DNA from: Shewanella denitrificans OS217
Lineage (GTDB): Bacteria > Pseudomonadota > Gammaproteobacteria > Enterobacterales > Shewanellaceae
Direction: 5' to 3'
Assembly (NCBI RefSeq): GCF_000013765.1
Contig: NC_007954.1
Span: 2,604,001 to 2,668,000 of the forward strand
Length of the DNA stretch: 64,000 nt
The notes beneath the pieces were generated by a model that searched no databases, was not told the origin of the DNA, and worked only from the letters and a program-made list of their open reading frames with translations. Position numbers and translations under genes: made by a program. Position 1 is the stretch's first letter. Each line of letters starts with the position of its first letter. Shown here one piece after another: positions 36,163 through 46,059 of this stretch.

Positions 36163-36371
36163 AACTCACTCCAGACTGCCCAAGGCAGCAACAACAGAAT
36201 GTTGTTAAGTTACCGCTAAATTGCTCGTAAAAAAACAATTTATGCCATTATTTGTGATTAAAAACCTAAAAACCGCCTTGAATGGTCAAAGTTTGTGTTT
36301 TTTTACTACAAGGATGACAATGAATTCAGCGTTCTTCATTAGTGACACTCAATTTAATAGGCTCATCATGC

Positions 36372-38648
36372 TTAAACCGTGAACTCTTTGCTGACGGGTA
36401 AGTCCCGCACCCGAATACCGCAGGCGGCATAGATGGCATTGGTCAAACTCGGTGCCACTGGCGGCACCCCAGGCTCACCCACACCGGCAGGTTTCGCATC
36501 CGACTCAATCAAAGTCACACTGATCTCGGGGCTTTGAGATAGACGCAGCACAGGATAATCATGGAAATTGGATTGCACCACTTTGCCCTCTTTAAAGCTT
36601 ATCTCCCCCATCATGGCAAGGCTTAAGCCAAAAATCATCGCCCCTTCTGTCTGAGACTTAACCCTATCTGGGTTCACCACCAAACCTGCATCTATCATGG
36701 CGATGCACTTAAGCACCTTAAGCTGCTTATCGTTAACTTCGACTAAGGTCGCCACCGCCACGTAACTGACGAAACTTCTGTGAATAGCAAAGCCCCACCC
36801 TTGGTTCGCCTTAAGCGCAGGTTCAAGCTTAAGCTTGGCCTGCATATCATCGAGCAATCTGTGATAACGGCCAACATCTATGGGGTGATCCGCTTGTTCC
36901 TCACCGTAATTACTGTATTCAAACCCTTGATCCTTAAAGGTCTCTATCCGCGCAGATCCGAGCAACTGACGCCACATCTCGATGCAAGGCAGCTTGGCTT
37001 TTAGGGCCAGCTCATCGACGAAACTGCCAATACCAAAGGCGTGCTGAATATTACACACAGAGCGCATCCAACCAATGCGGGTATGGGCCTTGGCCTTAAC
37101 CGACTCTAAACGTAGGCTTTCCACCGCCAAGGGCACGTCGGTAAAGCCTAAATCCAGCTCGCCCGCTGAAGGCTCATCCACCCCTTCGGCAAAGGTTGAG
37201 CTAATAGAGGGGAAACCACTGCGGGCAAGAAAGGCCACCAGCTTATTGTCCTTGTCGAATTTGGCCTGATATAACTGGGCACTGATGGCGTGATAATAGC
37301 CGTTCTGAATTTCATCTTCTCGGCTCCAACACACCTTCACTGGACGCTTAAGTTTTTGGGATAACACTGCCGCCTCGACGCTAAAGTCGGGTTTAGATTT
37401 ACGCCCAAACCCGCCGCCCAATAAGGTCACATTGACCTTGACTTGCTGTTCTTCAAAGCCAAGGGCTGCAGCCACATTTTGCTGAGTACTTTGTGGTGTC
37501 TGAGTCGATGACCAGAGCTCGCAGGCTTTGCTGCTGACCTTGGCCGTAGCCACTGGCGGCTCCATCATGGCATGGGTCAGATAGGGTAAGGTATACACGG
37601 CTTTATGAGTCTGTGTCTCTGGCCAGTCCGTGGTTTCGGGGCCAATATGGCGCAGGGTTTTACCCGGCTGCCCCACGCGCGTCACCAACTCTGCAAGATA
37701 GGCATCTGAATCATGACCGTCGTTTGGGGCTTGTGTCCAAGTGATTTTTAGGGCTTTGCGCCCTTCGATGGCGCTCCAAGTATTGGTCGCAATCACTGCC
37801 ACCCCGCCTAAGGGATGAAACAAGGGGGCACCTTTTGGCACCGCTAAGCGGACTATGTCCACCACTCCAGCAATTTTACGTGCCTCACTGTCATCTAAAC
37901 TTGCCACATCACTGCCAAGCACGGGCGGGCGGCTGATACTGGCATGCATCAAACCATGCATACGAATATCATAGCCATACACGGCTTTACCTTCGATCAT
38001 AGCGTCCATGTCGACTATGGTGTGCGACTTACCTATATGAGTAAATTCACTGGCAGGCTTGAGTCGCACGCTATCGGCATCTGGCATGGCCAAGGTAGAT
38101 GCGGCTATGGCAAGTTCACCATAACTTAAGCTCTTGCCGCCAAGGCTTTCAATGTCTGCCCCTGTAGCCGCATCTACTAATAAATAGACTCTATGGCCCT
38201 TAGCTTTAACCTGTTCTATAGCCACCTGCCACTGATTGGCGGCGGCTTGTTCTAGCATGGTGCGCGCCATCGCGCCCATTTGACGCATTCTATGAAAATG
38301 CTTGCGAATAGAGCGGCTACCGTCTGTGTTTTGACTGCCATAGCGCTTATCGGCAAGCCCTTGCACTACGATTATTTTGTCCCAATCGGCTTCCAGTTCA
38401 TCCGCAAGCACTTGGGGAATACCGGTGCGAATGCCCTGACCCATTTCCGAGCGATGACAGGTTAAATACACCTTGTTATCTTCGCCTATGGCGATAAAAA
38501 GATTCAGCGCCGCCTGTTTATCTTGAGCCAACGCCATCGGGCTCCAGCTTAGGCCACTAACCCCTAATGCAAGGCCTCCTCCCACGGCGCCAAACAACTT
38601 AAGTACATCTCGGCGGCTTACATTTTCCACTGCTGTAAATTGTGTCAT
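36372..38648 (-). CDS. Molybdenum hydroxylase large subunit (isoquinoline 1-oxidoreductase beta-like)
   Basis: A 758-residue molybdopterin-binding subunit of the xanthine-oxidase/CO-dehydrogenase superfamily, closest in type to IorB and aldehyde oxidases with cytosine dinucleotide cofactor. NVSRRDVLKLFGAVGGG near the start is a twin-arginine signal, so it is exported with its small partner. Seen are LTCHRSEMGQGIRTG (Moco contact), GGFGRKSKPD and the catalytic glutamate in VGEPGVPPVAP near the C terminus. ATG 38648 is chosen because GGAGG stands 7 bases ahead. It follows the 2Fe-2S subunit gene, whose TGA overlaps an in-frame upstream ATG. Substrate unknown. Confidence 0.92.
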   Translation of the reverse strand: MTQFTAVENVSRRDVLKLFGAVGGGLALGVSGLSWSPMALAQDKQAALNLFIAIGEDNKVYLTCHRSEMGQGIRTGIPQVLADELEADWDKIIVVQGLADKRYGSQNTDGSRSIRKHFHRMRQMGAMARTMLEQAAANQWQVAIEQVKAKGHRVYLLVDAATGADIESLGGKSLSYGELAIAASTLAMPDADSVRLKPASEFTHIGKSHTIVDMDAMIEGKAVYGYDIRMHGLMHASISRPPVLGSDVASLDDSEARKIAGVVDIVRLAVPKGAPLFHPLGGVAVIATNTWSAIEGRKALKITWTQAPNDGHDSDAYLAELVTRVGQPGKTLRHIGPETTDWPETQTHKAVYTLPYLTHAMMEPPVATAKVSSKACELWSSTQTPQSTQQNVAAALGFEEQQVKVNVTLLGGGFGRKSKPDFSVEAAVLSQKLKRPVKVCWSREDEIQNGYYHAISAQLYQAKFDKDNKLVAFLARSGFPSISSTFAEGVDEPSAGELDLGFTDVPLAVESLRLESVKAKAHTRIGWMRSVCNIQHAFGIGSFVDELALKAKLPCIEMWRQLLGSARIETFKDQGFEYSNYGEEQADHPIDVGRYHRLLDDMQAKLKLEPALKANQGWGFAIHRSFVSYVAVATLVEVNDKQLKVLKCIAMIDAGLVVNPDRVKSQTEGAMIFGLSLAMMGEISFKEGKVVQSNFHDYPVLRLSQSPEISVTLIESDAKPAGVGEPGVPPVAPSLTNAIYAACGIRVRDLPVSKEFTV

Positions 38649-38650
38649 GT

Positions 38651-39103
38651 TCATGCCTCCGAAGCGGCTTGAATTGCCGCCTTGATCCGCGGATAGGTGC
38701 CGCAGCGGCAAATATTGCCCACCATGGCCTCATTAATTTGCTGCTCGCTCGGCTTTGGGGTACTGGCTAACAATGCCGCCGCCGACATCAATTGCCCCGC
38801 CTGACAATATCCGCATTGAGGCACATTATGTTCAAGCCATTGGGCTTTGAGTTTATCCGCTTCTAAGCCCTCAATGGTGGTGACTTGTTTGCCTTGCACT
38901 TGGCTCAGGCTTGTCAGGCAGCCTCGCACAGGCTTGCCATCCAGATGTATGGTGCAGGCGCCGCAAAGGCCCGCGCCACAACCAAATTTAGTTCCTGTGA
39001 GACCAATTAAATCTCGAAGGGCCCACAGCACCGGCATCTTAGGATCTGCATCCAAAGTAAACTTGCGACCATTGACTAGCAGAGTCTGGGTTGAACTTGG
39101 CAT
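38651..39103 (-). CDS. 2Fe-2S subunit of molybdenum hydroxylase (IorA-like)
   Basis: A 150-residue small subunit carrying two 2Fe-2S clusters and passing electrons from the molybdenum centre. The plant-type ferredoxin motif is CGAGLCGACTIHLDG...C (about residues 42-62), and the helical domain motif is CGYCQAG...CRCGTYP (about 97-136). Length is normal for IorA/CoxS-type subunits. There is no signal peptide, so it is presumably carried out by the Tat signal of its partner. ATG 39103 is chosen over the GTG just before it, because AAGGAGT is at ideal spacing. It is the first structural gene of the pair, and its TGA overlaps the start region of the large subunit. Confidence 0.94.
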   Translation of the reverse strand: MPSSTQTLLVNGRKFTLDADPKMPVLWALRDLIGLTGTKFGCGAGLCGACTIHLDGKPVRGCLTSLSQVQGKQVTTIEGLEADKLKAQWLEHNVPQCGYCQAGQLMSAAALLASTPKPSEQQINEAMVGNICRCGTYPRIKAAIQAASEA

Positions 39104-39214
39104 CACTCACTCCTTGGTATTGTAGCGCTTAGCGTTATCGAGTTATGTGCCCTGATCCTTAGTGAGGGCTGGCGAGACTTGGATGTCTAGAACTGTGCAC
39201 CGAGAACGGCGCGC

Positions 39215-39922
39215 CTAGGCATCAGCCAACCATAAGGATAACTCTGTTTGGGTGTCGATATCTATCGCCGCTTGTTCCAGTGGCAATAGCTGTAATTGTT
39301 GACGGTTATGGCGTTCAACTAAAATGGCCTTAGCGCCTTTATCTGCGTTTAATTGACTCAAGGCAGAAAAATCATCAGCTAAAAAAATAGCAGGAACCCC
39401 AGGAGTTTGCCGATAAAAAGCCGCCGTTGTCTGTCCGCTATGGGGAGCGCCTTGTGAAAATCTGCCACAAAACAGCGCGAATAGCGCAGCGTAATCGTGA
39501 GACTCGAGAGCCACTTGATCGGCTAATGTCAGCAATAAGGCATCGGCATCAAGCTCAGCTGCATGCTTAACCGCGACTCGAATCGAGCTGCTTAAGCCTT
39601 GATGCCAATCTGGATTTAGCCGATAAGCCATGCCGCTTGGCAATAGCGGGGCTAAGCACTCATGGTGGCCGCCCAAAATGACTGTCACAGGAGAGAGTTC
39701 GAGCCTAGAAATGTCAACACTGTGATTAACACTTGCGTTTGAATGCACGCCGTCTTGCTGAGCCTGAAACTGCTCACAGCCTAGCTGCAACTGCTGAATG
39801 CTGTGCTCGAGTAAAAGCTTGCCATTATTAAGCCTGCTCATAAGCTTTACCCCATTAAAGCGCCGACTGCCTCCGGCGGCCAGTATGACGGGCACCAATC
39901 TAATCGGTTTATTTAAGGGCAT
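39215..39922 (-). CDS. MocA-like molybdopterin nucleotidyltransferase
   Basis: A 235-residue NTP-transferase of the MobA/MocA family. It probably attaches CMP to molybdopterin to make the cytosine dinucleotide cofactor used by the neighbouring hydroxylase. The nucleotide-binding start VILAAGGSRRFNGVKLMSRLNNGKLL is typical (LAAGxSxRFG...K), followed by ADALLLTLADQVALES with the metal-binding Asp and TPGVPAIFL. An insertion-like stretch (LQLGCEQFQAQQDGVHSNAS) is unusual. It overlaps the xdhC-like gene by 10 bases, so they are cotranscribed. It lies about 110 bases ahead of the 2Fe-2S subunit gene. Confidence 0.85.
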   Translation of the reverse strand: MPLNKPIRLVPVILAAGGSRRFNGVKLMSRLNNGKLLLEHSIQQLQLGCEQFQAQQDGVHSNASVNHSVDISRLELSPVTVILGGHHECLAPLLPSGMAYRLNPDWHQGLSSSIRVAVKHAAELDADALLLTLADQVALESHDYAALFALFCGRFSQGAPHSGQTTAAFYRQTPGVPAIFLADDFSALSQLNADKGAKAILVERHNRQQLQLLPLEQAAIDIDTQTELSLWLADA

Positions 39923-40962
39923 CCCATTACCTCATCGAGTGCGATAATAGCGCTGCCATGAAGCACCCCATGGCATTGTGACACTATGCTAAGGGCCACT
40001 GAACTTGGTAACTCACCGCCTAAGGCAAGACCGGCTGGCGCCGAGAAAAAGCACTTAATGTCTGCCAATTCAAGTCCCGCTATTCTCAAGACGCGATCCC
40101 GCCTTTGGGGCGGGCCCAGTAAGGCTAAATAGGCTAGGTTATTATGGGAGTGCGGCTGGGAAAGCGATGCCAGCAAGGAGAGCGCCTTGGCGTCTAAATT
40201 TAAGTTATGACTCATGACAATTGCCGCATCTAAGCGCTTAAGTATTGCGGGTTCTATGGCGTCAAAGGGGCCTTTGACTACCTTGACCGAGGGAAAATCA
40301 TAAAGCCTGCCATAGGCGCTGCGCTCATCAAACACGCTCACCTGCCAGCCCAGTTGCTGGGCCATCGCCGCTACAGGCTGTGCATCCAGACCCGCGCCAA
40401 AAATGCCTAATGCGATGGGCGGTGCTAAACGCATAGTTAACACCTCATGCTTATAAGCAGTGACAGCCTTATGCGCCCCCTTCAATTGAGCTTGAGTCAA
40501 ATTGTCGGATAAAGGCACTATGCTAAGCTTGGCGCTTGCCTGCTGACACGGACTGGCGTTTGCTGGCAAACTCAACTCATACTCGACGCTATCCCCTCGC
40601 GCTAATGCCGCTAATAACGGGTTAAAACCGAGATAATCGTTAGCTTTAGTCACTGTCACTAACATGATGTTCACTATGCCGCCACAGCCCAGCTGATAAC
40701 TGCTATCTGACTCATCGCTGGCATCATACTCAACCTGAGCAACACATTGGCTTTGGATGACCTGCTGCGCATGACGGCGAAGGTCCGCCTCTAGGCAACC
40801 ACCACTTAACATGCCATAACTCTTACCCATGGGGTGAAATAACATCATGGCGCCAGGTTTTCGATAAGACGAGCCCTGAACTTGAGTCAAGACAGCCAAC
40901 ACCCAAGCCTCATCGGGGCTTTGATGCCATTGTCGCAACAAATCTAACAGGTCATGGGTCAT
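39913..40962 (-). CDS. XdhC/CoxI-family molybdenum cofactor maturation protein
   Basis: A 349-residue XdhC-type chaperone. It binds molybdopterin, helps to sulfurate it and insert it into the molybdenum hydroxylase. The N-terminal XdhC domain shows VLAVLTQVQGSSYRKPGAMM and GMLSGGCLEADL (about residues 20-60). The C-terminal Rossmann-type domain has LGIFGAGLDAQPVAAM and SHNLNLDAKAL, with the final LGLALGGELPSSVALSI block. It is the first gene of the xdhC-mocA-small-large cluster, so the enzyme comes with its own maturation set. Expression of the cluster would start from the 200 bases after 40962. Confidence 0.92.
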   Translation of the reverse strand: MTHDLLDLLRQWHQSPDEAWVLAVLTQVQGSSYRKPGAMMLFHPMGKSYGMLSGGCLEADLRRHAQQVIQSQCVAQVEYDASDESDSSYQLGCGGIVNIMLVTVTKANDYLGFNPLLAALARGDSVEYELSLPANASPCQQASAKLSIVPLSDNLTQAQLKGAHKAVTAYKHEVLTMRLAPPIALGIFGAGLDAQPVAAMAQQLGWQVSVFDERSAYGRLYDFPSVKVVKGPFDAIEPAILKRLDAAIVMSHNLNLDAKALSLLASLSQPHSHNNLAYLALLGPPQRRDRVLRIAGLELADIKCFFSAPAGLALGGELPSSVALSIVSQCHGVLHGSAIIALDEVMGCP

Positions 40963-41210
40963 AATAAATGCAAGCCATTGCTTTAGAAGAGGTTAATCTA
41001 ATCAAGTTAGCAGACTAATGTAAATGATGAAAGAAATTGCTGTGGATGAAAAAACAAACAGGATTTAAATTTCAAAAAAGTGCCCTAAGGTATTACACTC
41101 TGCCACTCTCATAATGCAAATGCCTCTGCTACTGCCGACTCAGCTTTTTAAATTTCAGTCACCTAAGAGAGCCCTTGTATTCCAAGCTTACAACTTATAA
41201 AAGGTGCATT

Positions 41211-42500
41211 ATGCGCACAGATAACAAGCTCAGTGGCATCATAGCGAAGAAACACAGCTTCAGTGTCCCACTGGATTACCAACAAAGCCCCAGTGAACAG
41301 ATAAACCTCTTTGTGCGTGAACTTTCAAGTGTTGAACACCAAAATAAAGAACTGCCCTATTTGGTTTTCTTTCAAGGGGGCCCAGGGTTTGGCGCCGTTA
41401 GGCCTGTTGCCAATACCGGTTGGATAAAGCGCGCCTTAACTCAGTATCGAGTCCTCTTATTAGATCAAAGAGGCACCGGGCTTTCAACTCCTGTGAGCGC
41501 TGAGAGTCTGGCTCATTTGACCTCCCAGCAGCAAGCTGAATACCTAAGTCATTTTCGAAGTGATAACATCATTCGTGATGCAGAGCTCATTCGCGCTAAA
41601 CTCAGCCCTGATAGGCCTTGGAGCATTTTAGGTCAGAGCTTTGGCGGCTTTTGTGTGCTGCGTTATTTAAGTGCCGCCCCACAAGGGCTGAAAGCCGCCT
41701 ATATCACTGGCGGCATTCCCTCCCTAGAACGCAGTGCCGATGAAGTCTATCAAGCGACCTATCAAAGAGTATTAGCTAAAAATCAGGATTTTTTCAGCCG
41801 TTTTAGTGATGCCAGAGAGCTTGCCAACAGGCTTGCCAGTCACATCAGTGAATATGAAGTATTACTCAGTTCAGGGGAGCGCTTAACCGTTGAAATGCTG
41901 CAACTGTTAGGTATAAATCTTGGCATGGAACAAGGCCCTGAGGGCGTGTATTACTTGCTGGAACAAGCCTTAATCGACACGGCCCAAGGGGTTAAAGTGA
42001 ATCCGCTGTTTTTGCATCAGTTTGGTCAATTTTTAGATTACAACACCAACCCGCTGTTCGCCGTGCTGCATGAGTCCATCTATTGTCAAAATAGCGCCTC
42101 AAATTGGGCCGCTCATCGAGTGCGTGAACAATATAGTCAGTTTAATTATCACCTCGGCAAAGATTTATTGTTCACAGGTGAAATGGTTTACCCTTGGATG
42201 TTCGATCAATTCAGCCAACTTCAGCCCTTAAAAGAAGCCGCCGAATTATTGGCCGCGAAATCAGACTGGCCAGCACTGTATGATCTCGAGCAACTTAAAG
42301 CCAATACAGTGCCCGTCAGCGCCGCCATTTACAGCGAAGACATGTTTGTTGAGATGCAGTACAGCTTAGAAACCACTAAAGATGTAGGCAGCCTTAAGTA
42401 CTGGCTGACGTCAGAATACGAGCACAATGGCATACGCATGGATGGCGAGCGAGTGCTGGATAAGCTCATCGCCCTTAATACGGGGCGAGAGCTGAGATAG
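41211..42500 (+). CDS. Proline iminopeptidase-like alpha/beta hydrolase
   Basis: A 429-residue soluble alpha/beta hydrolase of the S33 family. The oxyanion segment FFQGGPGFGAVRP (about residues 54-66), the LLDQRGTGLS motif (about 86-95) and the nucleophile elbow GQSFGGFC (about 144-151) are seen. The late acid and His of the triad fall in the C-terminal part (SEDMFVEMQYS, SEYEHNGIRMDG). It lacks a signal peptide, so it is cytoplasmic. It likely cleaves N-terminal proline from peptides, but specificity is inferred from family. AAGGTG lies 5 bases before the ATG; an upstream in-frame ATG (41175) has no ribosome site. Confidence 0.88.
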   Translation: MRTDNKLSGIIAKKHSFSVPLDYQQSPSEQINLFVRELSSVEHQNKELPYLVFFQGGPGFGAVRPVANTGWIKRALTQYRVLLLDQRGTGLSTPVSAESLAHLTSQQQAEYLSHFRSDNIIRDAELIRAKLSPDRPWSILGQSFGGFCVLRYLSAAPQGLKAAYITGGIPSLERSADEVYQATYQRVLAKNQDFFSRFSDARELANRLASHISEYEVLLSSGERLTVEMLQLLGINLGMEQGPEGVYYLLEQALIDTAQGVKVNPLFLHQFGQFLDYNTNPLFAVLHESIYCQNSASNWAAHRVREQYSQFNYHLGKDLLFTGEMVYPWMFDQFSQLQPLKEAAELLAAKSDWPALYDLEQLKANTVPVSAAIYSEDMFVEMQYSLETTKDVGSLKYWLTSEYEHNGIRMDGERVLDKLIALNTGRELR

Positions 42501-42507
42501 GCGACAG

Positions 42508-42590
42508 ATAGCAATGAGGATCTAGGATCTTGCTCCAAGATTCTAGGATCTAGGTTCTAAACCCTAGGGCCTAGGACCTGAATTAACCCA
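42508..42590. repeat. Iterated TAGGATC/TAGGTTC words between convergent genes
   Basis: About eight imperfect copies of an 8-10 base word (GGATCTAGGATCTT, ATTCTAGGATCTAGGTTCTA, CCTAGGGCCTAGGACC) in 80 bases. It is a low-complexity spacer between two genes on opposite strands. No clear protein or RNA function. Confidence 0.55.
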
Positions 42591-42612
42591 CTGTTTTAAT
42601 ATACTTTTTTAA

Positions 42613-45600
42613 TTAACTTAGCAGGGCTAACAAGTCTTCTGCACTTCCCTGCCATGGGCCTTGCTCTTTGTCTGACAAGATGCTGTCCGCAAGGCCCTGC
42701 TTATGCTGCTGCATCTCATGGATTTTTTCTTCCACCGTGCCTTGGGCTATCAATTTATAGACAAATACTGGGTTCAGTTGTCCAATTCTGTGGGCTCTGT
42801 CTGTGGCTTGGCGTTCGGCGGCTGGGTTCCACCAAGGATCGAAATGGATTACTGTGTCTGCGGTCGTTAAGTTAAGCCCAGTGCCACCCGCTTTTAGGCT
42901 GATTAGGAACACAGGCTTACGGCCTTCCTGGAAGTCATCTATCTGTGTTTGCCTTGAGCGAGTCTTACCAGTCAGCAAACTGTAGTCAATATTGAGGCGT
43001 TGCAGCTCTTCTTCGATTAGGGATAACATGCCAGTGAACTGACTGAAAATAAGGATTTTACGCCCCTCTTCCACCATTTCAGTTAAGTTTTCCGTAAGCC
43101 AGGTAAGCTTGGCGTTACTCTTAACGTTTTGCGCTTGTTCAAGCTTCACCAGACGAGGATCGCAGCAGGCTTGGCGCAATTTAAGCAAGGCGTCTAAAAA
43201 CTCGATATGACTGCTAGACACGCCTTTTTGGGCGAACAATTCCCGCAGTTTTTTCTCCATCACTAAACGAATACTTTCATACAAGTTACGCTGATCTTTC
43301 TCCAAGGTGAGTGAAGAGATAATCTCAGTTTTCTCCGGTAATTCCGCGGCCACTTCTTGCTTAGTACGGCGCAGCATAAAGGGGGAAATTCGCGTAGAAA
43401 GCTGAATTAACTTCTCTTTATCCGCTTGTTTTTCTATTGGATTTCTAAATTCTTTTAAAAAGTGCGTATGTTGACCTAAGAGACCTGGCAAACAAAAGTC
43501 CATCAAGGATTTGAGCTCGCCTAAGTGGTTTTCAAGGGGGGTACCCGACAGGCACAAGCGAAAACGGCCCCGCAAAGTTTTAACCAACTGAGTCACCTTG
43601 GCCTGGGCATTTTTAATCAGCTGAGCTTCATCTAAAATAAGGTGTTCAAAATGGATCTGACTATAGATAAGCTCGTCCCGCAAGATAAGCGGATAGGTGG
43701 TGATCACTAAGTCATGCTGCTCAATTTGCGCCAACAAGTCTTTGCGTTTATTACCATGTATCACCAATACCTTAAGGCTTGGGGCAAACTTTTGGGTCTC
43801 TTTTAACCAGTTGCCAATCAAGCTAGTTGGACAGATGATAAGGCTGGTTTTAGCCGTTTTGTCGCCGCGCTGTTCTTTCGCCTTTAGTAAAAATGCCAAG
43901 GTCTGAATGGTTTTACCTAGGCCCATATCATCGGCCAATATACCGCCAAGCTGATACTCTTTTAAGAAGCATAACCAGTCCAGCCCTTGTTTCTGATAAT
44001 CCCTTAAGGTGGCATTAAGGCCCGCAGGCAAGCTCACCGACACTATGCCTTTAAACTCACCGAGCTTGGCCGCCAATGCTTGGATCCGCTCGCCATTAAG
44101 CAGGCGAATTTCGCTGGCGGTTAATTCATTGAGCAAATGAGCTCGACTGCGAGGCACTTGCAGCTTATCTTCGCCGTGACGGTCAAACAGTTCCTTAATA
44201 ATGGACACTAAGGGTTTAATGGTTTTGGCTTTGACTTGAATAAAGCCCCCATTAGGGGATGGCAGCAACAGGAACTGCTCATCATCTGGCTCCCCATGTT
44301 GTTGCAGCCAGCGTGCCACTAAGGCTAACAAGGGCACACTCTGGCCATCGATATCGGCATTTAACGACAACGAAAACCAGCCATTATCTTCATCGTCATT
44401 AAGATCGATATCTAGTTCCGCGGCGACAATATTAAGGTCAAAATCCTCGGCCTCAATCAACTCATAACCTAGCTTAGTTAACGCTTGCTTAGTGCTCGCA
44501 CTGTCATTGTCTACGGCATCTTGAGTGTTTACAAACTGCGACCAGGCATAGATGGCATCAGGCAAGATGCCCAAAGTAGCAAAACAGTGCAATGTTTCAC
44601 TGCTTGCGACATCTAAAGGGTTTAGGAAGCTAAACTTGAGCGTCGATAACGCATCGGCGGCGCGGGTTTCGCCCTCCAAATCTCGCTTGACTTGATACTG
44701 CACCTTATCTTTTTTAATTAAGCTGATGGCTTCACGCTTTGCCTTACCGCTAAAGCAGATCTCCCCATAGAGAAATTCAAGCCTTAATGCCGGCTGCTTG
44801 CCAGCGCCCATGGCATCAGACAATTTGACCATAGTTAAAGTAAGGCGCACCTTCAGCGGGCTATCGACTTCATGAAACTCAATATCGGCAGGCACAGGCA
44901 CATTGCGCGGCGAGAAATGCTGCAGCATTTTGTGACTAATACTGTCCACTTGAGTCAGTGGCACAGGCGGCATCTGTTGCAGTAATTTAAGCTTGGCTGT
45001 GGTGAGTTCAGTGTCTAGTAAACCAATTCGTAAGTAGTCTAAATCCACAAACATGGGCGGCACAGTGGCGATAAATTCCCAGTTTTCCAGTGTTGGCAAC
45101 TGCATTTGCATTTGGGTGTGTTTTCTATCCAACTCAAGCCAAATAAACTCAGGGGTGATGGCTTGTGTTCGCATGATAGGGAAACGGCTATCTTCCCAGA
45201 AACAGGTATCCAGATTGAGCATTTTATTGAGTGCCAGGGCACAAATCTCACCTTCAAGGTAAATTTTAGAGGCATGATGATTAGCCGCCAGCACTGACAT
45301 CAGTAAGCTGACAATTTGCGCATCTTCCTTGGATATCCACCAAGGAATATGATATTTCACTTCGGTGAGTGCCAGTTTACTGCCTCGATTAAACTGGCCT
45401 TTCTTGTTGAGCTTGCTTCTTTTAAGCTCAACAAATACCCCTTGATGATCGCTCGACAACACGAAAATCACGCGGTCCTTTTCTTGCTCGGGCAACTCAT
45501 CTGCGCTACCTGAAGTGGCTTGTTCATCCAGTTGCATCAACCATTGAGATAAGCGCTGCTCTTCTACTGGCTTTTTATCCACTAAGGTTAATAACGCCGC

Positions 45601-45879
45601 CGCCACATGTTTACAATTGCTTCTCACGGGACAGGTGCAATGAGCATTCATCAAAATTTTATGATTAATGTTCACTAAGGTGATGTCTTGACGATAAGGC
45701 TCTGGGTGACTGCCAGCCACAAAGGATTCAATATTATGATTGTCGCTACTGGCAGTCACATCCAGTACCCGACCTTGGATCACGTAATTCTGTGCTTTTT
45801 GTAACACATTGGCAGGGAACAACTTAGCCACTAAGGCTGAGGTCATCTTGATTGGCAGATTAAAAATTTTAGCCGACAT
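42613..45879 (-). CDS. SNF2-family helicase with SWIM zinc finger
   Basis: A 1,088-residue cytoplasmic SF2 ATPase of the HepA/SNF2 group. The N-terminal SWIM zinc finger is CTCPVRSNCKHVAAALL (about residues 80-96, C-x-C-x5-C-x-H). A long SNF2-associated region follows. The helicase core has motif I DDMGLGKTIQT (about 650), motif II LDEAQ, motif III LSGTPLENHLGEL, and motif VI QATDRAHRIGQ in the C-terminal half. Such proteins act in DNA repair or transcription-complex recycling; the exact role is not known. The start at 45879 (MSAKIFNLP) is preferred over an upstream Met 12 codons earlier; GGGTGTGTGC lies before it. Confidence 0.9.
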   Translation of the reverse strand: MSAKIFNLPIKMTSALVAKLFPANVLQKAQNYVIQGRVLDVTASSDNHNIESFVAGSHPEPYRQDITLVNINHKILMNAHCTCPVRSNCKHVAAALLTLVDKKPVEEQRLSQWLMQLDEQATSGSADELPEQEKDRVIFVLSSDHQGVFVELKRSKLNKKGQFNRGSKLALTEVKYHIPWWISKEDAQIVSLLMSVLAANHHASKIYLEGEICALALNKMLNLDTCFWEDSRFPIMRTQAITPEFIWLELDRKHTQMQMQLPTLENWEFIATVPPMFVDLDYLRIGLLDTELTTAKLKLLQQMPPVPLTQVDSISHKMLQHFSPRNVPVPADIEFHEVDSPLKVRLTLTMVKLSDAMGAGKQPALRLEFLYGEICFSGKAKREAISLIKKDKVQYQVKRDLEGETRAADALSTLKFSFLNPLDVASSETLHCFATLGILPDAIYAWSQFVNTQDAVDNDSASTKQALTKLGYELIEAEDFDLNIVAAELDIDLNDDEDNGWFSLSLNADIDGQSVPLLALVARWLQQHGEPDDEQFLLLPSPNGGFIQVKAKTIKPLVSIIKELFDRHGEDKLQVPRSRAHLLNELTASEIRLLNGERIQALAAKLGEFKGIVSVSLPAGLNATLRDYQKQGLDWLCFLKEYQLGGILADDMGLGKTIQTLAFLLKAKEQRGDKTAKTSLIICPTSLIGNWLKETQKFAPSLKVLVIHGNKRKDLLAQIEQHDLVITTYPLILRDELIYSQIHFEHLILDEAQLIKNAQAKVTQLVKTLRGRFRLCLSGTPLENHLGELKSLMDFCLPGLLGQHTHFLKEFRNPIEKQADKEKLIQLSTRISPFMLRRTKQEVAAELPEKTEIISSLTLEKDQRNLYESIRLVMEKKLRELFAQKGVSSSHIEFLDALLKLRQACCDPRLVKLEQAQNVKSNAKLTWLTENLTEMVEEGRKILIFSQFTGMLSLIEEELQRLNIDYSLLTGKTRSRQTQIDDFQEGRKPVFLISLKAGGTGLNLTTADTVIHFDPWWNPAAERQATDRAHRIGQLNPVFVYKLIAQGTVEEKIHEMQQHKQGLADSILSDKEQGPWQGSAEDLLALLS

Positions 45880-46009
45880 GCACACACCCAGAATACAGCG
45901 GTAAAACACACACACCGCTTAGGAAAATAAACAACCATACATTCTATGGAATAAGTGCCTAAATGCCTAGGGATAATCTAGTTGTGTGAAAAAATGAGGT
46001 TAATAAAAT

Positions 46010-46032
46010 AGCCGCAAGCTAAGGTTGCGGCT
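46010..46032 (-). terminator. Terminator of the porin gene
   Basis: On the minus strand AGCCGCAA-CCTTAGC-TTGCGGCT is followed by ATTTTATT, 28 bases past the porin stop. An 8 bp stem and a T-rich tail. Confidence 0.8.
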
Positions 46033-46059
46033 TATTAAGTCAATTCAATAAGACTGAAA

